From the NCBI RefSeq assembly GCF_007993865.1, contig NZ_VIUH01000001.1:186001-250000 (forward strand): DNA of 64,000 bases. Direction: 5' to 3'. Shown here one piece after another: positions 8,950 to 17,924 of the stretch. The first letter of the stretch is position 1. Each line of letters opens with the position of its first letter. The notes beneath the pieces are model-generated. The model did no database searches. It saw nothing but the letters and a program-made list of their open reading frames with translations, and had not been told where the DNA came from. This stretch comes from Pseudomonas sp. SJZ079 (GTDB lineage: Bacteria; Pseudomonadota; Gammaproteobacteria; Pseudomonadales; Pseudomonadaceae). The position numbers and the translations under genes were made by a program.

Positions 8950-10125
8950 TCAGGTCCGAGTGGTCGATCTGTCGGCTGCAGCCACGGCCTGATAGGTCTG
9001 CATCTGCCGCGCGATCTGCGCCACCTTGCGCGCGTACTGCGGGTCGGTGGCGTAACCGGCCTGCTGCAACTCGCGGACGAACCGCTCCGGATTATCGGTG
9101 GCGTTCAGCGCGCCCTGATAGCGGCCGTTGTTCTGCAGAAAGCTCACGTAGTCGTCGAAGCTTTGCGCATAGGAGTCGTAGGCACGGAACGAGGCGGCTT
9201 CTTTCACCGCCTTGCCTCCTTGGTACTCGGTGGTCTGCACCCGCGCCGACTCGCCATCCCAGCTGTTGTGGGTCTTGATGCCAAACAGGTTGTGGCTGCT
9301 GGAGCCGTCCTGCTGACGGATGATCGACTTGCCCCAGCCGGTTTCCAGGGCGGCCTGGGCCACCAGGTAGCGCGCCTCGACACCTATCTTCTCGGCGGCC
9401 TTTTCGGCCATGGGCAACAGCGCGGCAACAAATTCCTGCGGCGAGCTGAACACCGATTTACCCGCTGCCGACGCCTGCTGAGCCAGGCGACGACCGCTGA
9501 TGGCATCGCTACCGTTGAGGCTGAGGGACTTGTCGCTGGGCGCGGCAAACGCCTTGGCCGGAATCCAGTCAGCTTGCGCCAGTGGCTGAGTCTCTGCTGC
9601 AGTAGCCGAGGGCACAATGCCAGCCATCAGGCGATCGCTGAGCTTACCCGGCAGTGCCAGTCGGCGCCGGTTGATCAAGGCCGAGTCATCGCGACGGCCG
9701 TCGACCTTGGCCAGCGGCTTGCTCGGTGCATGCGGCAGCGGCTCGTCAACCTGGCCGAATGGATTCGGTCGAGCACTGGCATCCTTGAGCTGCGACATCT
9801 GCCGCACCAGCACGTCGGCCAGGCCGATGCCGTTCTGGTTGTTCGACAGGGTCACCGACAGCTGCTGGTCATGCATGTCTTGATAGGTCTTGCTCTCGTT
9901 GCTGTTCATGAAGTTGCCTTCACCGAACACTTCGTTAGCCGAGCGCATGGCTTTGAGCATTTCATTGAGGAACAGCGACTCGAACTCCTTCGCCACCTTG
10001 CGGATGTTCTGCTCGTTATCGCCACCCACCTTGAGCTGGTTGAGGCGGTTCAGGTCGGTAAAGGCGCCGCTGTCCAGCGGGCTTTTACCATTGCCGAGCA
10101 AACCGGCCGAGAGTCGAGAGTCCAT
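8950..10125 (-). CDS. flgJ: FlgJ, rod-cap protein with peptidoglycan hydrolase domain
   Basis: A 391-residue two-domain FlgJ. Residues about 30-110 are the rod-binding domain (KVAKEFESLFLNEMLKAMRS). A proline- and alanine-rich linker follows. Residues about 225-380 form a glucosaminidase (GH73-type) domain with EARYLVAQAALETGWGKS carrying the expected catalytic Glu, and a SHNLFGIK segment. It opens the peptidoglycan for the growing rod in the periplasm. The start ATG has an AAGGAG ribosome site and lies nine bases after flgI. Confidence 0.95.
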   Translation of the reverse strand: MDSRLSAGLLGNGKSPLDSGAFTDLNRLNQLKVGGDNEQNIRKVAKEFESLFLNEMLKAMRSANEVFGEGNFMNSNESKTYQDMHDQQLSVTLSNNQNGIGLADVLVRQMSQLKDASARPNPFGQVDEPLPHAPSKPLAKVDGRRDDSALINRRRLALPGKLSDRLMAGIVPSATAAETQPLAQADWIPAKAFAAPSDKSLSLNGSDAISGRRLAQQASAAGKSVFSSPQEFVAALLPMAEKAAEKIGVEARYLVAQAALETGWGKSIIRQQDGSSSHNLFGIKTHNSWDGESARVQTTEYQGGKAVKEAASFRAYDSYAQSFDDYVSFLQNNGRYQGALNATDNPERFVRELQQAGYATDPQYARKVAQIARQMQTYQAVAAADRSTTRT

Positions 10126-10134
10126 GGTCGCTCC

Positions 10135-11232
10135 TTAAATCACGATCAGGTCGGCCTGCAGGGCGCCGGCTTGCTTGAGCGCCTCCAGGATGGCCATTAA
10201 ATCGGAAGGCGAGGCGCCAACCTGATTCACCGCGCGGACGATTTCATCCAGGGTGGTACCGGGGCCGAACTTGAACATCGGCTTGGCCTCTTGATCGGCA
10301 TTCACCCGCGAGCGCGGCACCACCGCAGTCTGGCCGCCCGACAGCGCTTCCGGCTGACTGACGATCGGGTCTTCGGTGATGGTCACGGTCAGGCTGCCAT
10401 GGGTCACGGCGGCCGGCTGCACCCGCACGTTCTGGCCGATGACGATGGTGCCGGTGCGCGAATTGATGATGACCTTGGCCACCGCCTGACCGACCTCCAC
10501 CTGGAGATTTTCCAGGATCGACAGGTAATCCACCCGCTGGTTCGGGTCGAGCGGTGCGCTGACGCGAATCGAGCCGCCGTCGAGGGCTTGGGCCACGCCC
10601 GGACCGAGCAATTCGTTGATCTGGTCGACGATATTCTTCGCCGTGGTGAAGTCGGGCCGATTGAGGTTGAGGGTCAGCGTATTACCCTGATCGAACCCGC
10701 TCGGCACCGGTCGCTCGACCGTGGCACCACCGGGTATGCGACCGGCCGACGGCACATTGACGGTAATCCGCGATCCATCGCTACCCTCGGCATCAAAACC
10801 GCCGACCACCAGACTGCCCTGGGCGATGGCGTAGACATTGCCGTCGATGCCTTTCATGGGCGCCATCAGCAGGCTGCCGCCGCGCAGGCTCTTGGCATTA
10901 CCAATGGAGGAAATGGTGATGTCGATGGTCTGCCCTGGCTTGGCGAACGCCGGCAGATCGGCATGAATGGACACCGCGGCGACGTTCTTCAACTGCACGT
11001 TGCCGCCCTGCGGCACCCGGATGCCAAACTGCGCCATCATGTTGTTGAAGGTCTGCACGGTGAAGGGTGTCTGCGTGGTCTGGTCGCCTGTGCCATTGAG
11101 ACCGACGACCAGGCCGTAGCCGATCAGCTGGTTGCTGCGCACGCCCTGAATACTGGCCAGATCCTTGAGCCGCTCAGCCTGAGCAACGGATACCAGCAGC
11201 AGCGCCGCGACGGTGATCATCCACTTCATCAT
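10135..11232 (-). CDS. flgI: FlgI flagellar P-ring protein
   Basis: A 365-residue FlgI with a Sec signal peptide ([19 protein letters not shown]). It continues into the conserved [19 protein letters not shown] and later GGAVVERPV-like and ALDGGSIRV segments. It forms the periplasmic P ring around the rod. The start is set at the MMKW methionine because it begins the signal peptide; an upstream in-frame start at 11262 would overlap flgH by 13 bases and add ten residues before the signal peptide. It is followed directly by flgJ. Confidence 0.94.
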   Translation of the reverse strand: MMKWMITVAALLLVSVAQAERLKDLASIQGVRSNQLIGYGLVVGLNGTGDQTTQTPFTVQTFNNMMAQFGIRVPQGGNVQLKNVAAVSIHADLPAFAKPGQTIDITISSIGNAKSLRGGSLLMAPMKGIDGNVYAIAQGSLVVGGFDAEGSDGSRITVNVPSAGRIPGGATVERPVPSGFDQGNTLTLNLNRPDFTTAKNIVDQINELLGPGVAQALDGGSIRVSAPLDPNQRVDYLSILENLQVEVGQAVAKVIINSRTGTIVIGQNVRVQPAAVTHGSLTVTITEDPIVSQPEALSGGQTAVVPRSRVNADQEAKPMFKFGPGTTLDEIVRAVNQVGASPSDLMAILEALKQAGALQADLIVI

Positions 11233-11249
11233 GCTCACGTACTCACGCC

Positions 11250-11945
11250 TCAAAACGGCCACAGCGGGCTAACGAAAAAGCGATCCAACCAGCCCGGCTG
11301 ACTGGCATCGGCGAAGGCGCCGGTGCCCGAGTAGGTGATGCGCGCATCGGCGATTCGCGTCGAGGGTACGGTATTGTCGGTAGCGATATCGTCGGCGCGT
11401 ACCAAGCCGGCAATGCGCACCAGCTCATTACCGGTGTTCAGGGTCATCCACTTCTCGCCCCGCACGGAGAGAATGCCGTTGGGCAGCACTTCCGCCACGG
11501 TGACGGTGATCGAGCCGGACAGACTGTTGCCCTGCGCCGCCTTGCTATCGCCCTTGGTATCGCGAGTGGCGTTGTATTCGGCACCCAGCGACAGCTGATT
11601 GTCGGAGAACGGGTTGGCCGCCGACACCGCACCGCCCAACAAGGAGGTCAGGCCGATATCCGCGCTGCTGTCTTTCTTGATCTGCGAGCCGGCATTTTTG
11701 CTGGCCTGGGTCCGCTCATTGAGGGTGATGGTGATGATGTCGCCGACGCGATGGGCCTTGCGATCATCAAACAGGCTGTTCTCGAAACCGGCCTGATAGA
11801 TAGAACCGTTGTTCTGTGCGGCCGGCAACGGCGTACGTGGCAACACCGGCGCGTAGTAAGGATCGTCCGGCTTCGGCGGCGGCGACACGCAGCCGCTCAG
11901 GGCCGCTAGCGCTAGCATCGAGAGCACAATAATAAGCCGGTTCAT
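11250..11945 (-). CDS. flgH: FlgH flagellar L-ring lipoprotein
   Basis: A 231-residue outer-membrane lipoprotein forming the L ring. The N-terminus [19 protein letters not shown] ends in a lipobox (LSGC), so Cys19 is the expected lipidation site. The [20 protein letters not shown] segment and the C-terminal [14 protein letters not shown] are typical. The start at 11945 has a GAGG ribosome site; a GTG two codons upstream is less likely. It is separated from flgG by a 113-bp gap holding a palindromic repeat, unusual inside this tight operon. Confidence 0.94.
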   Translation of the reverse strand: MNRLIIVLSMLALAALSGCVSPPPKPDDPYYAPVLPRTPLPAAQNNGSIYQAGFENSLFDDRKAHRVGDIITITLNERTQASKNAGSQIKKDSSADIGLTSLLGGAVSAANPFSDNQLSLGAEYNATRDTKGDSKAAQGNSLSGSITVTVAEVLPNGILSVRGEKWMTLNTGNELVRIAGLVRADDIATDNTVPSTRIADARITYSGTGAFADASQPGWLDRFFVSPLWPF

Positions 11946-11975
11946 AACCACTACCTCACGGCGTTCAGTTGCAAG

Positions 11976-12056
11976 CGTAGGGTGGACTAGCAGAGCGTTA
12001 TCCGCCGATAGCCACCAACGGTGGGTTACGCCGCTTCGCGACTAACCCACCCTACG
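11976..12056 (-). repeat. Intergenic palindromic repeat with GTAGGGTGG ends (copy 1)
   Basis: An 81-bp element with inverted ends CGTAGGGTGG / CCACCCTACG and an inner GGTGGGTTACGCCGCTTCGCG segment. It lies between flgG and flgH, inside the operon. A related sequence with the same GGCGTAACCCA / TGGGTTACGCC words occurs at 31296-31405. Such GTAGGGTGGGTTA-type repeats are widespread between genes in pseudomonads and other bacteria; that is general knowledge and was not searched here. Confidence 0.6.
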
Positions 12057-12058
12057 GG

Positions 12059-12844
12059 TTAAAGGTTCTGTGACACGAAGGCCAACATCTGGTCGGCGGT
12101 GGAGATGACTTTCGAGTTCATCTCGTAGGCGCGCTGGGTGGTGATCATGTTCACCAACTCCTCGACCACGCTGACGTTGGAGTTTTCCAGGGTGTTCTGC
12201 AGGGTGGTGCCCAAGCCATTAAGACCCGGTGTACCGACCTGCGGGGCGCCGCTGGAGGCGGTTTCCAGAAACAGGTTATTGCCGATCGCCTCCAGGCCCG
12301 CCGGGTTGATGAAGTCGGCGAGCTGCATGTTGCCGATAATCTGCGGCTGCGAGCTACCGGCGGTGGTCACCGACACCGTACCGTCATCGCCCACAGTGAA
12401 GGTACGCACTTCATTGGGCAGGACGATGGCCGGCTCCAGGGCGAAGCCATTGGAGGTGACCACCTGACCGTCGGAATTCAGATGGAAGCTGCCGTCGCGG
12501 GTGTAGGACACCGTACCGTCCGGCATCAGCACCTGAAAGAAACCACGACCGTTGACCGCCATGTCCATCGGTTGCTCTGTGGTCTGCAGACTGCCGGTGG
12601 TGAAGATCTTCTGCGTCCCGACCACGCGTACCCCAGTGCCGAGCTGCAAGCCGGACGGCAGCTGGCTGTCCTGGCTGGACTGACCACCCGGCTGGCGGCG
12701 AATCTGGTAGAGCAGGTCTTCGAACTCGGCACGATCACGCTTGAAGCCGGTGGTCGAGACGTTGGCCAAGTTGTTGGAAATGGTGGTCAGGTTCATGTCC
12801 TGGGCGGACAGACCGGTCTTGCTGACCCACAGTGCCGGAAGCAT
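12059..12844 (-). CDS. flgG: FlgG distal rod protein
   Basis: A 261-residue FlgG. It starts MLPALWVSKTGLSAQDMN and carries the rod-hook motif ISNNLANVSTTGFKRDRAEF. The C-terminal NVSVVEELVNMITTQRAYE is the conserved end of rod and hook proteins. It forms the distal rod in the periplasm. A GAGGAG ribosome site precedes the ATG. It lies 46 bp after flgF and 113 bp before flgH. Confidence 0.96.
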   Translation of the reverse strand: MLPALWVSKTGLSAQDMNLTTISNNLANVSTTGFKRDRAEFEDLLYQIRRQPGGQSSQDSQLPSGLQLGTGVRVVGTQKIFTTGSLQTTEQPMDMAVNGRGFFQVLMPDGTVSYTRDGSFHLNSDGQVVTSNGFALEPAIVLPNEVRTFTVGDDGTVSVTTAGSSQPQIIGNMQLADFINPAGLEAIGNNLFLETASSGAPQVGTPGLNGLGTTLQNTLENSNVSVVEELVNMITTQRAYEMNSKVISTADQMLAFVSQNL

Positions 12845-12890
12845 ATCGATTCTCCTCGGGCGCCGTTTTCACGGCGCCGCGTGTTGGTAA

Positions 12891-13631
12891 TTAGCTAATC
12901 TGCAAAACCCGCGCCATCGCCGTATCATTGTCTTCGGCGGTGCGCATCATCTTCACTTGCAGTTCGAACTGACGGGACAGGGAGAGGATCGCGGTCATCT
13001 CTTCCACGGCATTGACGTTGCTCGACTCGAGAAAACCGGAGGTCACCTGCACCGTGGCGTCCGTCAGCAGCGGCTGCTGGCCGCTGTAGCGCATCAAGCC
13101 GTCAGTGCCCTTGTGCATTTGCTTGAGATCGGGGTTGACCAGTTTCAGCCGGTCGACTTCCGCCAGAACGTTCGGCGCCTCGCCGAGGGCGCGGATGCTG
13201 ATGGTACCGTCCTGGCCAATCTCGATTTTCTGCTCTGGCGGCACGGCAATTGGCCCGGCATTGCCCATCACCGGCAAGCCGTTGCCGGTGCGCAGCATGC
13301 CCAGGGCGTCGACATTCAGGCTGGCGGTACGCACATAGGCCTCACTGCCATCTGCCGCCTGCACGGCCAGCCAACCCTGGCCGCCAATTGCCACATCCAG
13401 GTCGCGCCCCGTCTCTTGCAGAGCGCCGGGAGTGAAGTCGGTACCGGGACGCTCGCTCATGGCGTAGACCCGTGCCGGATGACTGTCGCCGAACACCGGC
13501 ATCGAACGCGCCTGTTCGAAGTCGCGGCGAAAGCCACTGGTCGAGATATTCGCCAAGTTATTGGCATGTGCGCTTTGAGCCAGGGTGTTGTTGTGGGCTC
13601 CGCTCATGGCGACGTACAGCATCTTGTCCAT
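12891..13631 (-). CDS. flgF: FlgF proximal rod protein
   Basis: A 246-residue FlgF. It starts MDKMLYVAMSGAHNNTLAQ and has the rod motif ANNLANISTSGFRRDFEQ and the C-terminal NVNAVEEMTAILSLSRQFE. It is part of the proximal rod. It is the first gene of the second flagellar operon: a sigma-54 promoter lies 50 bp upstream and a strong terminator for flgBCDE lies beyond that. The ATG has a GGAGAG ribosome site. Confidence 0.95.
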   Translation of the reverse strand: MDKMLYVAMSGAHNNTLAQSAHANNLANISTSGFRRDFEQARSMPVFGDSHPARVYAMSERPGTDFTPGALQETGRDLDVAIGGQGWLAVQAADGSEAYVRTASLNVDALGMLRTGNGLPVMGNAGPIAVPPEQKIEIGQDGTISIRALGEAPNVLAEVDRLKLVNPDLKQMHKGTDGLMRYSGQQPLLTDATVQVTSGFLESSNVNAVEEMTAILSLSRQFELQVKMMRTAEDNDTAMARVLQIS

Positions 13632-13680
13632 GGTTACTCTCCGAGGTGGGCCGGTTGCCCGCTGCTCTTTACAAGTAATT

Positions 13681-13697
13681 AAGCAAACGCCGCGCCA
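13681..13697 (-). promoter_or_regulatory. Sigma-54 promoter of flgFGHIJKL
   Basis: On the minus strand TGGCGCGGCGTTTGCTT: the invariant GG and GC are separated by exactly ten bases. It lies 50 bp upstream of the flgF ATG. In P. aeruginosa the flgFGHIJKL operon is RpoN and FleR dependent (established knowledge), which fits. Confidence 0.75.
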
Positions 13698-13745
13698 CTT
13701 TCGAAAAACCGCCAGTAAGACAATGAAATATAAGTAATTTATTGA

Positions 13746-13772
13746 ACAAAAAAGGCTCCCAATGGGAGCCTA
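13746..13772 (-). terminator. Terminator after flgBCDE
   Basis: On the minus strand a GGCTCCC-ATT-GGGAGCC hairpin is followed by TTTTTTG. It lies 80 bp downstream of the flgE stop and separates flgBCDE from flgF. Confidence 0.85.
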
Positions 13773-13852
13773 TGCAAGAGCAGGTCGGCGAATATTTGCC
13801 ACTAACGGCAAGCACTGCCGCAGCGGAGACCAACCCGTTTGATGCGCTGCTA

Positions 13853-15187
13853 TCAGCGCAGGTTGATGACGGTCTGGGTGATGGCGCTTTCGGTTTCGAT
13901 GGCCTTGGCACTGGCCTGATAATTGCGCTGGGCGACAATCATGTTGACCAACTGCTCGGACACCTCGACGTTGGAGTCCTCCAAGGCACCTGATTGCAAA
14001 GCCCCCAGGGTGCCGCTGCGCGGCGTGCCTACCACCGGTTCTCCAGACTGGAAAGACTGCGCCCAAGCCGACTTACCCACCGGCGTCAGACCTTGAGTAT
14101 TGGCGAAGCTGGCCAAGATCACCTGCCCCTGAACCTTGGACTGGCCATTGGTGTAGCGCGCGAAAATCACCCCGGTATCGTCGATCTCCAGCCCCGCCAG
14201 CTGCCCCGTGGTGTAGCCATCCTGACTGACGCTGTTGACCGCAAAGGCGCTGGCGTACTGAGTAGAACCACGCAGATCAACCAGAATCCCTCCTGCGCTG
14301 GCAGTAGCGCCGTTAGCCGACCACACTGGCGGCACCGAGCTGTCCGCCGTCGCCGGCGTCCAGCCATTCAGAGTGAATCGCCCGGTAGCCGGATCGACGG
14401 TAAAGTCGGTGGCGCCAGCACCGTCATAGTCGCCAGAGACCAAGCTGGCAGGATCTAGCTGTCCACTGGCGGTAAAGCCCACAGCCATCGAATAGGGCAC
14501 GGTCGAGGTCGGATCGGCCGGGTTACGGCCGTCGACCAACACGTTCATCTGCCAATTATTGGCACCAGTCTTGACGAAGTACTGGGTCAACACATGGGCA
14601 TTGCCCTGGCTGTCATACACATTAGTCGAGGTGGAGGAGTTGTAGGTGATCGGGTCGCGGGGATCGAACGGCGTTGTGGCCGGCACCGCATTAGTCGAAT
14701 TCAAGGTAAATGTCTGTTTCAGCTCGCTGGTTGCCTGCGGCGCCTGGCTGGCCGACTGGATGCGCAAGTCATCGATCACGCCATTCTGCAGATTGCCATT
14801 GCCATCGACCGCATAGCCCTGCAACTTGTAACCGAAGTTATTCACCATATAGCCATCGCGGTCGGTACCGAAATAACCGGCCCGGGTGTAGCTGATCTCA
14901 CCGTTGTTGCTGGTCTGGAAGAAACCGCTGCCATTGATGGCCAGGTCCAGGGCGTTCTGCGTGTAGTTGATGTTGCCCTGATTGAAGGACTGAGACACGT
15001 TGCTCAGTTGCACGCCTGCACCCTGGGTGTTCTTGCCGGTGCCCTGCACAGAGGCGGCATACAAGTCAGCGAACTCGGCGCGCGACTGCTTGAAGCCGAT
15101 GGTGCCGGCGTTGGCGATGTTGTTACCGGTGATGTTGAGGTCACTGGTCGCAGCACGCAGGCCACTCAGACCGATATTGAACGACAT
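13853..15187 (-). CDS. flgE: FlgE hook protein
   Basis: A 444-residue hook protein. It starts MSFNIGLSGLRAATSDLN with the motif ITGNNIANAGTIGFKQSRAEF, and ends with NVEVSEQLVNMIVAQRNYQ. The centre contains the FlgE D1/D2 region with the conserved ANGATASAGGILVDL and GYTTGQLAG-type segments. It is exported by the flagellar type III system and polymerises into the hook with FlgD as cap. It is the last gene of flgBCDE and is followed by a terminator. Confidence 0.95.
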   Translation of the reverse strand: MSFNIGLSGLRAATSDLNITGNNIANAGTIGFKQSRAEFADLYAASVQGTGKNTQGAGVQLSNVSQSFNQGNINYTQNALDLAINGSGFFQTSNNGEISYTRAGYFGTDRDGYMVNNFGYKLQGYAVDGNGNLQNGVIDDLRIQSASQAPQATSELKQTFTLNSTNAVPATTPFDPRDPITYNSSTSTNVYDSQGNAHVLTQYFVKTGANNWQMNVLVDGRNPADPTSTVPYSMAVGFTASGQLDPASLVSGDYDGAGATDFTVDPATGRFTLNGWTPATADSSVPPVWSANGATASAGGILVDLRGSTQYASAFAVNSVSQDGYTTGQLAGLEIDDTGVIFARYTNGQSKVQGQVILASFANTQGLTPVGKSAWAQSFQSGEPVVGTPRSGTLGALQSGALEDSNVEVSEQLVNMIVAQRNYQASAKAIETESAITQTVINLR

Positions 15188-15230
15188 GAAAGTCTCCTTT
15201 GCCGGTAGCGCCGGCGATTAAGTCTGCTGA

Positions 15231-15896
15231 TTACTGACCGATGACCTGCACCTGGGAGAGCGGCACGCTGCCGAGCCCCGCCAGGTTGAGCGTTAGTTCG
15301 CTGCCACCCAGAGTGACGCTGTCGACGTTGGCCGGCAGCAGGGTATGCAGCCCCTTGGTTTCGCCTTCGTAAGTCGCCTGCGCCTCGAACCTGTAGTTGC
15401 CGGGCGGCAACAGATTGCCGCTGGCATCCTTGCCGTCCCAGATAAAGCTGACGTTGCCGGCCGCCTGCTCACCCAAATTGACCCGACTCACCGCCGTACC
15501 AGTCTTGTCATACACGTTGACGTAGACATTGCTGCTGGTAGTCGGCAATACCAGGCTGGCCTTGAAGCTCTCACTGGTATCGACCACCGCCTTGTCGGTC
15601 GGCACTATGACCTTGCGCCCCACCAGGGACGAGGCCTGCAACGCCTGGGACGACTGGTAACCGGATAGCAGGGAGCTCATGCTGGTGTTGAGCTTCTCGA
15701 TCCCCTCGACCTGGCTGAACTGCGCCAGCTGGGCGATAAACTCGCCATTACCCTGAGGCTCCAGCGGGTTCTGGTTATTCAACTGGGCCACCAACAGGTT
15801 GAGAAACTCGTTCTTACCAAGCTCCTTGCTCTGCGTGGGCTCCTGCTTGAGCTGGTATTGATCCAGTGCAGAACTGACGCCACTTACGCTGCTCAT
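15231..15896 (-). CDS. flgD: FlgD hook-capping protein
   Basis: A 221-residue FlgD. The conserved N-terminal part is present (ELGKNEFLNLLVAQLNNQNP, then NGEFIAQLAQFSQVEGIE). The C-terminal Tudor/FN3-like part has FIWDGKDASGNLLPPGNYRF. It caps the hook during growth and is replaced by FlgK. It is 43 bp before flgE and 21 bp after flgC in one operon. Confidence 0.95.
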   Translation of the reverse strand: MSSVSGVSSALDQYQLKQEPTQSKELGKNEFLNLLVAQLNNQNPLEPQGNGEFIAQLAQFSQVEGIEKLNTSMSSLLSGYQSSQALQASSLVGRKVIVPTDKAVVDTSESFKASLVLPTTSSNVYVNVYDKTGTAVSRVNLGEQAAGNVSFIWDGKDASGNLLPPGNYRFEAQATYEGETKGLHTLLPANVDSVTLGGSELTLNLAGLGSVPLSQVQVIGQ

Positions 15897-15917
15897 CCTT
15901 CATTCCTCGCTGGTGGC

Positions 15918-16361
15918 CTACTGACCCAGGGTCAGTACGCGCTGCAACATTTGTTTGGCGGTATTCATCATCTCAACGTTGGTCTGAAAGGACCGACTGG
16001 CGGAGATCATGTCGGCCATTTCCTCGACCACATTGACGTTGGGGTAATACACATAACCGTCGCCGTTAGCAGCCGGATGATTCGGCTCGTAGCGCGCCAC
16101 CAACTCACTCTGATCCTCGACGATGCCGAGCACCTGCACGCCGCGGCCTGCCTGCTCTTGATCGGCAAACAGCGAGCCGCTGCCACCCTCCTGCGCCTGC
16201 TGGAACATGGTGGCGAAGACCGGGTGACGTGCGCGATACGTCTGATCGAGACTCGACGACACGGTTTCGGCATTGGCGATGTTGCTGGAAATGGTATTCA
16301 AGCGAGTGCTCTGGGCACTCATGCCGGCTCCAGCAATGTTGAAGACGTTGGCGAGTGACAT
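15918..16361 (-). CDS. flgC: FlgC proximal rod protein
   Basis: A 147-residue FlgC. It begins MSLANVFNIAGAGMSAQSTR and has the rod motif ISSNIANAETVSSSLDQTYR, here with SS where many FlgC carry TGPDG-type residues. It ends with VVEEMADMISASRSFQTNV. It is a proximal rod component, 13 bp after flgB. Confidence 0.95.
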   Translation of the reverse strand: MSLANVFNIAGAGMSAQSTRLNTISSNIANAETVSSSLDQTYRARHPVFATMFQQAQEGGSGSLFADQEQAGRGVQVLGIVEDQSELVARYEPNHPAANGDGYVYYPNVNVVEEMADMISASRSFQTNVEMMNTAKQMLQRVLTLGQ

Positions 16362-16374
16362 GGCTCAGGCTCCT

Positions 16375-16782
16375 TTAGTCGCCGCGCAGGGCGCTGACCA
16401 GCCCTTTGAACTTGCTATTGAGGAAGGTGAAACTGGCTTGGAACTGCACGGCGTTTTCCGCGTAGCTGGCCTGTTCGACCTGCAGGTCGACGGTGTTTTG
16501 ATCGAGCGACGGCTGAAACGGCGTGCGATAAGCCAAGCCGGCATCGCCCATGCTTATCCCTTCTGCAGCCATATGCCGGCTGTCGGTACGATTCAGACCC
16601 GCCGAAGCCCCCTGACTCTGCGCACTTTGCGCTGCCAGTACCGAGGCGAAATCCAGGTCACGCGCCTTGTAGTTGGGGGTGTCGGCGTTGGCCATGTTGT
16701 TGGCCAACACTTCGGCACGCTGAGCGCGGAAGCCGAGTGCTTTTTCATGGATGCCGAGTGCACTTTCGAAGCTGATGGTCAT
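16375..16782 (-). CDS. flgB: FlgB proximal rod protein
   Basis: A 135-residue FlgB. The start is set at MTISFESALGIHEKALGFR (ATG at 16782), which matches the family; the reading frame is open 24 codons further upstream but that part overlaps the sigma-54 promoter. The motif VLANNMANADTPNYKARDLD is typical. It is the first gene of flgBCDE and a proximal rod component. Confidence 0.94.
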   Translation of the reverse strand: MTISFESALGIHEKALGFRAQRAEVLANNMANADTPNYKARDLDFASVLAAQSAQSQGASAGLNRTDSRHMAAEGISMGDAGLAYRTPFQPSLDQNTVDLQVEQASYAENAVQFQASFTFLNSKFKGLVSALRGD

Positions 16783-16831
16783 GATCAGGAACCTTTGCCG
16801 TTTGGCTTGCCTGTTTTCCGTGCAAGACATT

Positions 16832-16848
16832 AAGCAAGGTGCATGCCA
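16832..16848 (-). promoter_or_regulatory. Sigma-54 promoter of flgBCDE
   Basis: On the minus strand TGGCATGCACCTTGCTT, with the invariant GG and GC ten bases apart and a near-consensus TTGCT. It lies 50 bp upstream of the flgB ATG. P. aeruginosa flgBCDE is a known RpoN/FleR-dependent operon. Confidence 0.82.
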
Positions 16849-16980
16849 TTTCATTTTTTACTTATTTTTCATGTGCTTACATAAATTAGATGAGTTTCGG
16901 ACTGCCTGAGCGGCAAGGCCTTTCCGCACACTGGCAAGCACAGCGGCAATGCATTTCGTAGCTTGCCGCCCGGCGCCACA

Positions 16981-17011
16981 AAAAAACGGGAGGCCATTGG
17001 CCTCCCGTTTT
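16981..17011 (-). terminator. Terminator after cheR
   Basis: A perfect nine-base-pair hairpin CGGGAGGCC/GGCCTCCCG with an ATT loop, flanked by A- and T-runs. It acts after cheR on the minus strand, with a T7 run there, and isolates cheVR from flgB. Confidence 0.88.
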
Positions 17012-17041
17012 GATCGCACGAACCCTGGTATTGCCTGCAAC

Positions 17042-17869
17042 TCACTTCACCTTGTAGATGATTCCCGGGCTGCACTGCACCATCTGATAGTGACTCGGCA
17101 GGCCGTTGAGCGCCTCCGACGCACCGAGAAACAGATAGCCTCCCGGCTTCAACATGGCATGAATGCGCGTGAGGATGTCTTTCTTCACCTCGGCGGAGAA
17201 GTAGATCAACACGTTGCGGCAGAACACGATATCGAATTTGCCGAGGCTGGCATAACTGTCCAGCAGGTTCAGCGGGCGAAACTCGACACGACTCTTGATC
17301 GCCGGCTTGACCACCCAGCGCCCCGGCTCTTTCGGATCGAAGTAGCGCTGCAGACGTTCCGCAGATAACCCACGGCCCATCGCCAGGCTGTCGTACTCGC
17401 CGGACTTGCAGTTGGCCAGCATCGACGGCGAAAGATCGGTGGCGACAATCTGCACCCCCGCCTTGAGCTGTCCGATATTGGTTTTTTCAAACTCATCAAT
17501 GCTCATCGACAAGGAGTAAGGCTCCTGTCCGGAAGAGGAGGCCGCCGACCAAATGCGCAAGCGCTGGCCCGGATTGGCCTTGATCAATTCAGGTAGGACG
17601 CGATTCTTCAGCACCTCGAAGGGATAGACATCGCGAAACCACAGGGTTTCGTTGGTGGTCATGGCATCCACTACCAATTCACGCAAACCGCCGCGTGGCT
17701 GACTTTGCATGCGCTGAACCAACTCGCCCAGGGTTTTGATGCCGTGCTGCTCCATCAACTTATTCAGTCGACTGGACACCAGGTACTGCTTATTACTGCC
17801 CAGCAAAATGCCACAGGCTTTTTCCAGGAAAACCCGGAACTGTTCGAAATCCAAATTACCTGAAGACAC
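17042..17869 (-). CDS. cheR: CheR chemoreceptor methyltransferase
   Basis: A 275-residue SAM-dependent glutamate methyltransferase acting on chemoreceptors in the cytoplasm. It has an N-terminal helical domain, MTTNETLWFRD near residue 70, the SAM-binding SAASSSGQEPYS, and FDIVFCRNVLIYF near the C-terminus. The usual family sequence is SAACSSGQEP, so the Cys is Ser here, probably without effect. The start is set at a GTG (17869) that begins VSSGNLDFEQF, with a GAGG site eight bases upstream; an ATG seven codons earlier is an alternative. The neighbour cheV lies upstream across a repeat element. Confidence 0.94.
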   Translation of the reverse strand: MSSGNLDFEQFRVFLEKACGILLGSNKQYLVSSRLNKLMEQHGIKTLGELVQRMQSQPRGGLRELVVDAMTTNETLWFRDVYPFEVLKNRVLPELIKANPGQRLRIWSAASSSGQEPYSLSMSIDEFEKTNIGQLKAGVQIVATDLSPSMLANCKSGEYDSLAMGRGLSAERLQRYFDPKEPGRWVVKPAIKSRVEFRPLNLLDSYASLGKFDIVFCRNVLIYFSAEVKKDILTRIHAMLKPGGYLFLGASEALNGLPSHYQMVQCSPGIIYKVK

Positions 17870-17924
17870 TCGCGAGGCCTCGCCAATCATAGTGTTGTGC
17901 CGAGAGTCTGCCCCTCAACCCCAT

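Noticed and set aside
17441..17530. The Cys to Ser change in the CheR SAM motif as a sign of inactivation
   Set aside because: All other catalytic and SAM-binding motifs are intact and the change is conservative, so no loss of function is inferred.
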